NCBI GenBank assembly: GCA_017459665.1
Contig: JAFUCN010000085.1
Span: 1 to 34,380, forward strand
From: Methanobrevibacter sp.
Lineage (GTDB): Archaea; Methanobacteriota; Methanobacteria; Methanobacteriales; Methanobacteriaceae
Direction of reading: 5' to 3'
Length of the DNA: 34,380 nucleotides
Made by a program: the position numbers and the translations under genes
Shown here: positions 25,240 through 32,354 of the stretch, piece after piece
Layout of the letters: each line of letters starts with the position of its first letter
How positions within the stretch are numbered: the first letter of the stretch is position 1
Notes under the pieces: model-generated
Told to the model about the DNA's origin: nothing
Databases searched by the model: none
The model's input: the letters and a program-made list of their open reading frames with translations, nothing else

Positions 25240-26218
25240 AATAAGCAATCATTTGCCTAAATTCTTCTAATAGATTATATAGTTCTTCTTTTGAATTAAT
25301 TTTAAACAGTTTAGGTTTGATTTCAGAGCTTCTGTATGTATTTTTAAGGTAATATGCTGCATGTGTTCGCATTTTATGCATTGCTACTTTTTCACTTCTC
25401 AAATCAGAAAGCAGCTCAGCATGCTTTTTAATCATGGCTATTTTTTCATCAATTGTTATCCTTTCAGGTTCAATTCCTTCATCCAGATAGTCAATGCACT
25501 GCTTTATAAGCCACGGATTTCCGCGTATGGCTCGTCCAATCATGATTGCATCACAATCTGTCTCATCAATCATCTCTTTAGCATCATAACATGTCCAGAT
25601 ATCTCCATTACCTATTACTGGAATTGAAACGGCATCTTTAACTTCCTTGATAATCTTCCAATCTGCAGCAACGTCATATCGGTCTTCCCGTGTTCTTGGA
25701 TGAACTGCTATTGCAGAGGCTCCTGCATCTTCTACAATTCCTGCAACTTCAAGAGCATTAATGTGTTTTCTGTCCCATCCGCTTCTTATTTTAACGGTAA
25801 CTGGCACTGGAACACTTTCAACTACACTTTTGACAATGTCTGCTATTTTTTCAGGACTTTTCAAAAGGGCGCTTCCGGACTGGCTTTTAATGGCCACTTT
25901 GGTGACGGGACATCCCATGTTGATGTCAATAATGTCAGGTTTCATGGTTTCATAAACATATTTGGAAGCTGTTTTAAATGTTTCAGCTTCCGCTCCGAAA
26001 ATCTGCTGAGCTATTGGACGCTCTTTTTCAGTCATATACAACATCTCCTTTGTTCTTTCATTGTCATACATGATTGACTTTGCTGAAACCATTTCGGTTC
26101 CGATAAGTCCGCAGCCCATTGATTTAGCAATTTGTCTAAATGGTGAATCACATATTCCTGCCATTGGAGCTAGACAAATCTGATTGTCAATTTTAACATT
26201 GCCAATTTTCCATTTCAT
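25238..26218 (-). CDS. dus: tRNA-dihydrouridine synthase
   Basis: FMN enzyme that reduces specific uridines in the tRNA D-loop to dihydrouridine. The 326-residue protein has the N-terminal LAPMAGICDSPFRQIAKSMG, the proton-donating Cys103 in INMGCPVTKV, VTVKIRSGWD, AIAVHPRTREDRY, IPVIGNGDIW and IMIGRAIRGNPW (FMN phosphate), plus the C-terminal helical domain. Length and order are normal. No ribosome-binding site is visible before the ATG, so the message may have a very short leader. It is convergent with rnpB, so tRNA modification and tRNA processing genes are side by side. Confidence 0.95.
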   Translation of the reverse strand: MKWKIGNVKIDNQICLAPMAGICDSPFRQIAKSMGCGLIGTEMVSAKSIMYDNERTKEMLYMTEKERPIAQQIFGAEAETFKTASKYVYETMKPDIIDINMGCPVTKVAIKSQSGSALLKSPEKIADIVKSVVESVPVPVTVKIRSGWDRKHINALEVAGIVEDAGASAIAVHPRTREDRYDVAADWKIIKEVKDAVSIPVIGNGDIWTCYDAKEMIDETDCDAIMIGRAIRGNPWLIKQCIDYLDEGIEPERITIDEKIAMIKKHAELLSDLRSEKVAMHKMRTHAAYYLKNTYRSSEIKPKLFKINSKEELYNLLEEFRQMIAY

Positions 26219-26261
26219 TAAATAAATATTTAGTTTAGCAATTATTTAATTAATTGTATTT

Positions 26262-26298
26262 AAAAAAAGTAGTAATGTGGATTAGTTAAATAATCCAC
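26262..26298 (-). terminator. Hairpin over the DUF1002 gene stop, then T-run
   Basis: GTGGATTA (26277-26284) pairs perfectly with TAATCCAC (26291-26298) across six bases. The minus-strand TAA at 26284-26282 is in the hairpin. On the minus strand ATTACTACTTTTTTT follows. The GC content of the stem makes it one of the more solid terminators here. Confidence 0.7.
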
Positions 26299-27130
26299 TT
26301 AAAAATCCTTTTGCTGAATCGCTGTCAGTGCTTCCCAAAACATCAGATACTTGGCTTTGATAGTTGTCTATATCGCCTTGAACGTTTTGGATTTGTTCAA
26401 TACTGTCTGCTAAATTTTCAATATCGGTATTTGTAAGGTTGATATTGTAGGTAATTGTGTAATTGTTGATTATATTTACAATTGTAGCATGATCAGTAAT
26501 GTCTTCTTCTTGAACGGTCTGTTTCACATCGTCAACTAAATTGGATAACTCATCTGCGTCAACGTCAGAATTTTCCACAATTTCTGCTTGAGTGTAGATT
26601 TCATTGTTGGCTGCTTCTTTTACTGTATCTGGAATTTCAACATCGGTTGCCACTTCGTATGAATTCATGATTCCTGTAAGTGCTGATTCACCGGTTGCAG
26701 TTACAGGGCTTGTTACATAAACGTGTCCGCTTGTAATTCCAACAGATTTTAGGGCAGATAGGTACATATCTCCGGTTATTGTGGTGATTTTTGATTTGTC
26801 CACACTGACTTCAAGATTGTCGTTGTCATTTAAATCCACAAGTGCTGAGGAAAATATCTGGTTTGAATTGTAAGTTTTTCCTGTTATGGTGCTTGCAATC
26901 TTATTTACTTCGCTGGCTGTGATTATTTTTGAATCAATAGTGTATAAATCAACGCCTGCCTGTTTTACAAAAAAGTCATCTACGATATTTTTATAATCTG
27001 TGTTTTTGTGTGTAGTTTCACCATAAGTTATTACAACTTGGGAGCCGTCATTAGCTGAAAAACCTACAGGTATGAGCATTCCTATAATTAATATTGATAG
27101 GAGAATCATGCTTAAACTAATCTTGCGCAT
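26282..27130 (-). CDS. Secreted DUF1002 family protein
   Basis: Function unknown. The 282-residue protein has a signal peptide (about 1-26; MRKISLSMILLSILIIGMLI, then PVGFSA). The rest matches DUF1002 as known from Bacillus and other Firmicutes and from methanogens: VVITYGETTH, SKIITASEV, ITTITGDMYLSALKSVGIT, VTSPVTATGESALTGIMNSYE. The second half is helical and Asp/Glu-rich (about 175-270). The GTG at 27139 would add MII, but AGGTGA followed by five bases leads to the ATG at 27130, giving a proper signal peptide. It is divergent from the CobN-like gene with 198 bases between. The shared control region and common secretion suggest linked roles. Confidence 0.8.
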   Translation of the reverse strand: MRKISLSMILLSILIIGMLIPVGFSANDGSQVVITYGETTHKNTDYKNIVDDFFVKQAGVDLYTIDSKIITASEVNKIASTITGKTYNSNQIFSSALVDLNDNDNLEVSVDKSKITTITGDMYLSALKSVGITSGHVYVTSPVTATGESALTGIMNSYEVATDVEIPDTVKEAANNEIYTQAEIVENSDVDADELSNLVDDVKQTVQEEDITDHATIVNIINNYTITYNINLTNTDIENLADSIEQIQNVQGDIDNYQSQVSDVLGSTDSDSAKGFLSGLFN

Positions 27131-27169
27131 TATTATCACCTCTAATATATTGGTACATTTTATTTAGTC

Positions 27170-27190
27170 GATACAATATTTAAATGTATC
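27170..27190. promoter_or_regulatory. Inverted repeat framing the DUF1002 TATA box
   Basis: GATACA (27170-27175) and TGTATC (27185-27190) are perfect arms around ATATTTAAA, the minus-strand TATA box of the DUF1002 gene, about 50 bases before its start. The layout copies that of the XRE promoter at 4292-4314. The plus-strand CobN-like gene may use TTTAAACTTATAG (about 27267-27279). Operator role inferred. Confidence 0.4.
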
Positions 27191-27328
27191 TTTTTTGTGT
27201 TTATTTGATTTTAATGAATTATAGTTCTAATTAAGTTTAGTTAATTTTATATGTTTTCAAATTAAATTTAAACTTATAGTGAATTATTGCTATGTTTGTT
27301 ATAAATAATTGTAAAAGGGGGTGAAAAT

Positions 27329-30300
27329 ACGAAAAAGTTAGATTATAGGTTGTTATTTACATTAATTCTTTCGATAATGCTCATATTTTCAATAAGCATG
27401 GTTTTTGCAGATGAAAATAATGCAGTATCTGATGTGGTTGGTGTTCCTAATGAGATAAGTGATGTTGGTCAAGATTCGCAATTGATTGAAATTGAGAGTT
27501 CCCAGGTTGATGAATCTATTTTGGCAGAAAGTAATAATGTTATTAATATTCATGTAACTGACTCTTATAACGAAACTGGCAACACATGGGATGAAGATGG
27601 ATTTGACTTAGCGGGAGCTACCGTTAAGGTTTATGACTCTTCAAATAAACTAATTTCAACACACACAACAAATTCAAAAGGTAATGCAGTAATCAAGAAC
27701 TTGGCTTCAAGCAAATATTACTTGGAAGTCAGCTATTCAACATATGAACCAATGAAACTTGATGTTGTCGATTTTACCAAAAAAAGCGGTACAGTAAATA
27801 TTGATAATGTAATGTTCGTTCCGGATATCCTGATGCTTGTGGACTACAACTCCCACAACGAAAAAGTGGATGTCTTGATGAACATGTCCAGAAGAGTTGC
27901 GTTTATCAGTACCACTGATTTTGACAAAGGAAGGGCATGGTTAGTTGAATATGCAAACTACATTCATATTGATATGTTTTCAGAATCGGCGTATAGTGTT
28001 TTTACAGGTCAATACTTAAAGGAATTATTGGCAAAATCACCGGCTAATGCAAGATATAACGTTGCATATACATTCGGTGTCTGCTCACAGCAAATCCTAA
28101 ACAACACTGGTTTGCATGTTGTTGGAGCTTCAGCTAATAACAACACTTTTGATACAATTGAAAACACATATGTTGGCTCATATTTCCAGGCAAGAGATAT
28201 TGAGGAATCACATATCCTACAAAGTAATATGAAGAATTATTTGGCTTATGTTTATTATTTAATCAATCCGTCAAAATACACAGATCCTACACTTGATGAG
28301 GCTAACTCTCCTTTAATGTCTCCTGAGTGCGGATTTTACCATCCGGACATGGGAATCTATTCATTGGTTCCTGAAGGAAAGCTTGTAAATCAGTGGATTC
28401 GTGAAAATCCGGGTTATACTCATAGTGGTGATGGAAGTCTAAACTGGATGGTCGAAGACTATGTGGAATGGTTGACAAATGTCTTGGATCCGACAAGTCT
28501 GTTTATTAAGTTTGAAAACGATTATATTGCTAAATTCAATCCAAACAAAACATTTATAGCTATCGCTTCTTACTATGGTGGTGAAGAAGTAGTTGATGCT
28601 CTAATCAGAGGCTATGAAGCTAGCGGAAGGCCGGCATTCAATGTATTTAAGACAGGCACACAACCCCCTATCTCTTCAATCTTAAACAAGATTAACAATA
28701 TTTCAAAAGTGGGAATGTCTGCTGTTAATTCATTGTGCAGTTGGTCACTAGATTATACTGCTGGTACTGCAGAACCGGACTTATCAGATATTGATTTGCA
28801 TGTATTGAAAGGTATAGTTGATATATCAGAATACAGTTTTAACAGTGAATTGGGTCCTCAAGTGGAATGGACATTTATGGTTACCTATCCAAGTTTTGAA
28901 GGAGTATTCGGACAGGTTGCACTGTCTTATGTGGATGGCTATGGAAAATCTCATGTCATTCAAGATGGTATAGATAAAATGGTCAAATTAAACTGTGCTT
29001 GGGCTGATTTAAAAGATTTAAACAATTCTGATAAAAAAATATCTGTAATGCTGTACAATTACCCACCAGGTAAAGCAGAAATTGGTGCATCTTATCTTGA
29101 TGTTTTCAATAGTGTCTATGATTTGCTTATTCAGTTGTATGCTCAAGGATATGATATTGGAGGTGCTGTTGAATACTCAAATGTTTACAACAACACTTAT
29201 CAGTGGATTATCAACTCAAATACTGATTATCGTGTCAATGGAAATTACACTAATTTGATTTCACTTGAAAATTTGACTGATATAATCTTTGATATGAACA
29301 ACAAAGGTTCATGGGCATCAGGTTTGCTTGAAAAATATGTTGAAGAAAACTGGGATTATTTAATGGAACACCATCAGTTAATTTCTCTTGAAGATTTTGA
29401 ATATTTGACATCTGATTTAAGGGATGAACTATATAAAGAACTTATAGATTATTGGGGTGACAATTTAGGTCCTGCAATGGTTTATAAAGAAAAATACATC
29501 GTAATTCCAGGTATATGGTTCGGTAATGTATTTGTTACTTTCCAGCCAAGTAGAGGTTGGGAGGAAGTACAGGATTATCACAGCCTGACTATACCTCCAC
29601 ATCAGCAATACGTTGCATTTTATGAATGGATGGATAAAATCGCAAATGTCAATGCTATGGTTAGTATGGGAACTCACGGTACTCAGGAATGGTTGCCAGG
29701 TATCAATCTTGGTGCATTCCCGGGGGATTGGACATTTGAATTGACTTTAATTCCAACAGTCTATCCGTATATTGTTTCCAACCCTGGTGAAGCTATGGTT
29801 GCAAGAGATAGAAGTTCAGCACTTCTTATTACTCACATGACTCCTGCAATGGTTTCATCTGAGTTATATGGTAATTATACTACCTTGAAAAATTACATTA
29901 ACTACTATAAAGACCAAGTTGCTCTTAATGTAACTGCCAATGCTGAATCCTATAGAAATATGATTTTGGAATTGGCTCCTGCTTTAGGTTTTAGAAACAT
30001 TACCGAAAACGAAAGTTTCAGTGACTGGATAGATGAACTGCACCTTTATCTTGATGCAATGGAAGATGACTTCAATACTTATGGATTGCATACATTAGGT
30101 AAGGTCTTAACTGGTTATGAGCTTGCAGAAGAGATAATTACAATTGTAACTTCTCAAACTAAGATTTATAATCAATTAATAGAGTTTTTATATCCTGATT
30201 TGGCTAATTTAAGCTTTTATAAGGATATGCAAGGCAATCTCAAGTATTCAAATGAAGTCAGTGCCATTAAAGCTTACCTTAAGGAGTATGTTTATCGTAT

Positions 30301-32185
30301 GGTTAATGGTAGTTCAGCTGAAGAGCTAAACAATGAATTGGGAATTTTAAAGGGAACCGCTTTATATAATTCAACAAGTTATTGTGAAGATATAATCGTC
30401 AATATTCAGAATAATAATGAATGGAATGCGATTTTACTTGCTTTAAGTGGAAATTATGTAAAAGCAGGATTGTTTGCAGACCCATCATATGGGGATTCTA
30501 TTCCTACAGGATATGACGGTTATGCATCTGACCCAACAAGAATGCCGTCTTTAGCAGCATATGATTCTGCTGTAAGAATTGTTGACATGCTTTTGGCTAA
30601 TTACTATGATCAGCATGGTAAATGGCCGGAATTAACTTCATTGATTTTATGGGGTACTGAAATATCAAGAACTGAAGGAATTGGTGTCGCTGAGTTTATG
30701 TATCTGCTTGGTTGTAAACCGGTATGGGCGGACAATGGAAAAGTTCTGGGCGTTGAACAAATACCTATTGAAGATTTAAAAGTTGAATTAAACAATGGTA
30801 CAATTGTTAACAGGCCTAGAGTTGACGTATTCGCCAGTATGGTTACAAACAATAAGGATTGGATTACTTGGATGTTAACAGCAGTTAAACTGGCTGCTGA
30901 AGTCGATGGTGAAGATGCATCTAACAATTTTGTTAAAAAGCATTATGCTGAAAATCCAACTTTGGACAGATTATTCGGTCTTCCGGGCAATGTATTGGAA
31001 GGAACCGGTATGTCTAATCTTATTCCGAATACTGCTGACTGGAACATATCAACTTTCCACGATTATGCAATGGATATTTATTTAAATAAGGTATCTTATT
31101 CATGGACTCTTGACGAAAAAGGAAATATTGTCATTAATAAAGAAAAAGAGATATATAAATATCTGATTGAAAATGTTGATGTAATTACCCAGAACTTTGA
31201 CAGTAGCTGGAGATTATTTGACTCAGACGATTATTTCGACTGGTTTGGTGGTTTGTTAAATGCAGCTAACAGATTGAAAGAACAAGCCGGTAAAGAACCT
31301 GTAGATACAATGTTCTTTGATATTAGGAATAAAAACGATATCAAATCCAGAACATATATGGAAGAAATCAATTTCGAAATTCGCAGTATGCTTTTAAATC
31401 CACAGTATACTGAAGCATTAATTCATACTCCTGCCGGAATGAATTCCTATGCTGAAAGTATGCAGAATTTCTATGGGTCACTGCTATTAGGTGGGCGTCC
31501 GTTAAATACTCAATTGGGTAATCAGCTAGCTGAACAGATGTTGTACATATCATCTACTGTTAATAAAGCTAGTTTGGCTCCTGGTTCTCAATCATGTACT
31601 GCTTGGATGATTTATATGGCTCAACAAGGGCTTTGGGATGCAGATTCAAGCACTGTTCAAAGATTAATTGATGATTATATGAGAAGTGTAGTACAATATG
31701 GTGTTGCATGTTGTCACCACACATGTAAAAATCTTGCATTTAGTGATGAGATAATTCAGGCAAGTTCATTAACTGCTGCTGAAAAACAAAGATTTGCAGA
31801 AATTTTAGCTCAAGCAACAAATACTGAGCAATTATATACTGCAGATGAAACTGGAGGAAGCAGTGGTAATGCGAACACACTAGCTAACGGAACTTCTCAA
31901 GAGAAATCAAGCGGTTCTAGAGATGGTGGTCAAACAGCAGTTGGTGAAGATCCATCTCCAAGTGGAACAGCACAATCAGCTTCAGATGCTCAGGATTCAT
32001 CATCAAGTGATGCCGGTGCAAGTGGAGCTCAAGCTTATGAACTTTCACAGAAATCTGCATCTAAATCTGCAGTTTCTGCCGAGTCCAGTATGCCAATATT
32101 TGTTATTATTGCAGTAATTATCTTAATTGCAATATTCCTGGTTGGATACTTAAGAAACGATGAAGACGATTTTGATGATTATTAA
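27329..32185 (+). CDS. Secreted, membrane-anchored CobN/magnesium-chelatase H-like protein
   Basis: Homologue of CobN/ChlH, the large chelatase subunit that holds the tetrapyrrole while a metal is inserted, but built for export. From the ACG at 27329 it has 1618 residues: n-region KKLDYR and hydrophobic core ending SMVFA (about 1-27); a small Ig/carboxypeptidase-regulatory-like domain (about 72-165, GFDLAGATVKVYDSSNKLIS); the CobN domain (about 166-1500) with MGTHGTQEWLPG (His783), YPYIVSNPGEAMVARDRSSA, RLFGLPGN and FDSDDYFDWFGGL; CCHHTC (1461-1466); a Ser/Gly/Ala linker (about 1510-1580); a final membrane span (IFVIIAVIILIAIFLVGYL) and an acidic tail. Starts without ACG would be TTG 27350 or ATG 27377. 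No ATPase subunits are nearby. Substrate and metal unknown. Confidence 0.85.
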   Translation, partial: TKKLDYRLLFTLILSIMLIFSISMVFADENNAVSDVVGVPNEISDVGQDSQLIEIESSQVDESILAESNNVINIHVTDSYNETGNTWDEDGFDLAGATVKVYDSSNKLISTHTTNSKGNAVIKNLASSKYYLEVSYSTYEPMKLDVVDFTKKSGTVNIDNVMFVPDILMLVDYNSHNEKVDVLMNMSRRVAFISTTDFDKGRAWLVEYANYIHIDMFSESAYSVFTGQYLKELLAKSPANARYNVAYTFGVCSQQILNNTGLHVVGASANNNTFDTIENTYVGSYFQARDIEESHILQSNMKNYLAYVYYLINPSKYTDPTLDEANSPLMSPECGFYHPDMGIYSLVPEGKLVNQWIRENPGYTHSGDGSLNWMVEDYVEWLTNVLDPTSLFIKFENDYIAKFNPNKTFIAIASYYGGEEVVDALIRGYEASGRPAFNVFKTGTQPPISSILNKINNISKVGMSAVNSLCSWSLDYTAGTAEPDLSDIDLHVLKGIVDISEYSFNSELGPQVEWTFMVTYPSFEGVFGQVALSYVDGYGKSHVIQDGIDKMVKLNCAWADLKDLNNSDKKISVMLYNYPPGKAEIGASYLDVFNSVYDLLIQLYAQGYDIGGAVEYSNVYNNTYQWIINSNTDYRVNGNYTNLISLENLTDIIFDMNNKGSWASGLLEKYVEENWDYLMEHHQLISLEDFEYLTSDLRDELYKELIDYWGDNLGPAMVYKEKYIVIPGIWFGNVFVTFQPSRGWEEVQDYHSLTIPPHQQYVAFYEWMDKIANVNAMVSMGTHGTQEWLPGINLGAFPGDWTFELTLIPTVYPYIVSNPGEAMVARDRSSALLITHMTPAMVSSELYGNYTTLKNYINYYKDQVALNVTANAESYRNMILELAPALGFRNITENESFSDWIDELHLYLDAMEDDFNTYGLHTLGKVLTGYELAEEIITIVTSQTKIYNQLIEFLYPDLANLSFYKDMQGNLKYSNEVSAIKAYLKEYVYRMVNGSSAEELNNELGILKGTALYNSTSYCEDIIVNIQNNNEWNAILLALSGNYVKAGLFADPSYGDSIPTGYDGYASDPTRMPSLAAYDSAVRIVDMLLANYYDQHGKWPELTSLILWGTEISRTEGIGVAEFMYLLGCKPVWADNGKVLGVEQIPIEDLKVELNNGTIVNRPRVDVFASMVTNNKDWITWMLTAVKLAAEVDGEDASNNFVKKHYAENPTLDRLFGLPGNVLEGTGMSNLIPNTADWNISTFHDYAMDIYLNKVSYSWTLDEKGNIVINKEKEIYKYLIENVDVITQNFDSSWRLFDSDDYFDWFGGLLNAANRLKEQAGKEPVDTMFFDIRNKNDIKSRTYMEEINFEIRSMLLNPQYTEALIHTPAGMNSYAESMQNFYGSLLLGGRPLNTQLGNQLAEQMLYISSTVNKASLAPGSQSCTAWMIYMAQQGLWDADSSTVQRLIDDYMRSVVQYGVACCHHTCKNLAFSDEIIQASSLTAAEKQRFAEILAQATNTEQLYTADETGGSSGNANTLANGTSQEKSSGSRDGGQTAVGEDPSPSGTAQSASDAQDSSSSDAGASGAQAYELSQKSASKSAVSAESSMPIFVIIAVIILIAIFLVGYLRNDEDDFDDY

Positions 32186-32203
32186 TTTAATCATCCTTTT
32201 TTT
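32174..32203 (+). terminator. Hairpin with the CobN-like gene's stop in its loop, then T-run
   Basis: GATGATTA (32174-32181) pairs perfectly with TAATCATC (32188-32195). The six-base loop TTAATT holds the TAA at 32183-32185. Seven Ts follow at 32197-32203. Confidence 0.7.
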
Positions 32204-32292
32204 AATTTTTTAATATTTTCTAGAAAATATTCTTATTTTTAGTAATTTTTAAATATTTTATTTTATCAAAAATAATAATATATTAGAAATTT

Positions 32293-32320
32293 TTTAAAGT
32301 GTATTTTAATAAACTTTAAA
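32293..32320 (+). promoter_or_regulatory. 8-bp inverted repeat upstream of the adhesin-like gene
   Basis: TTTAAAGT (32293-32300) and ACTTTAAA (32313-32320) are perfect arms with a 12-base spacer. A TATA-like AATATATTAG (about 32276-32285) upstream would place the transcript start near 32305, inside the repeat. Operator function is inferred in an extremely AT-rich region. Confidence 0.35.
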
Positions 32321-32354
32321 TTATTATATTAAATTTAATTTGATGAGGTATAAT

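Noticed and set aside
27131-27139. GTG at 27139 as the DUF1002 start
   Set aside because: It would lie inside the ribosome-binding site AGGTGA; the ATG at 27130 gives correct spacing and a clean signal peptide.
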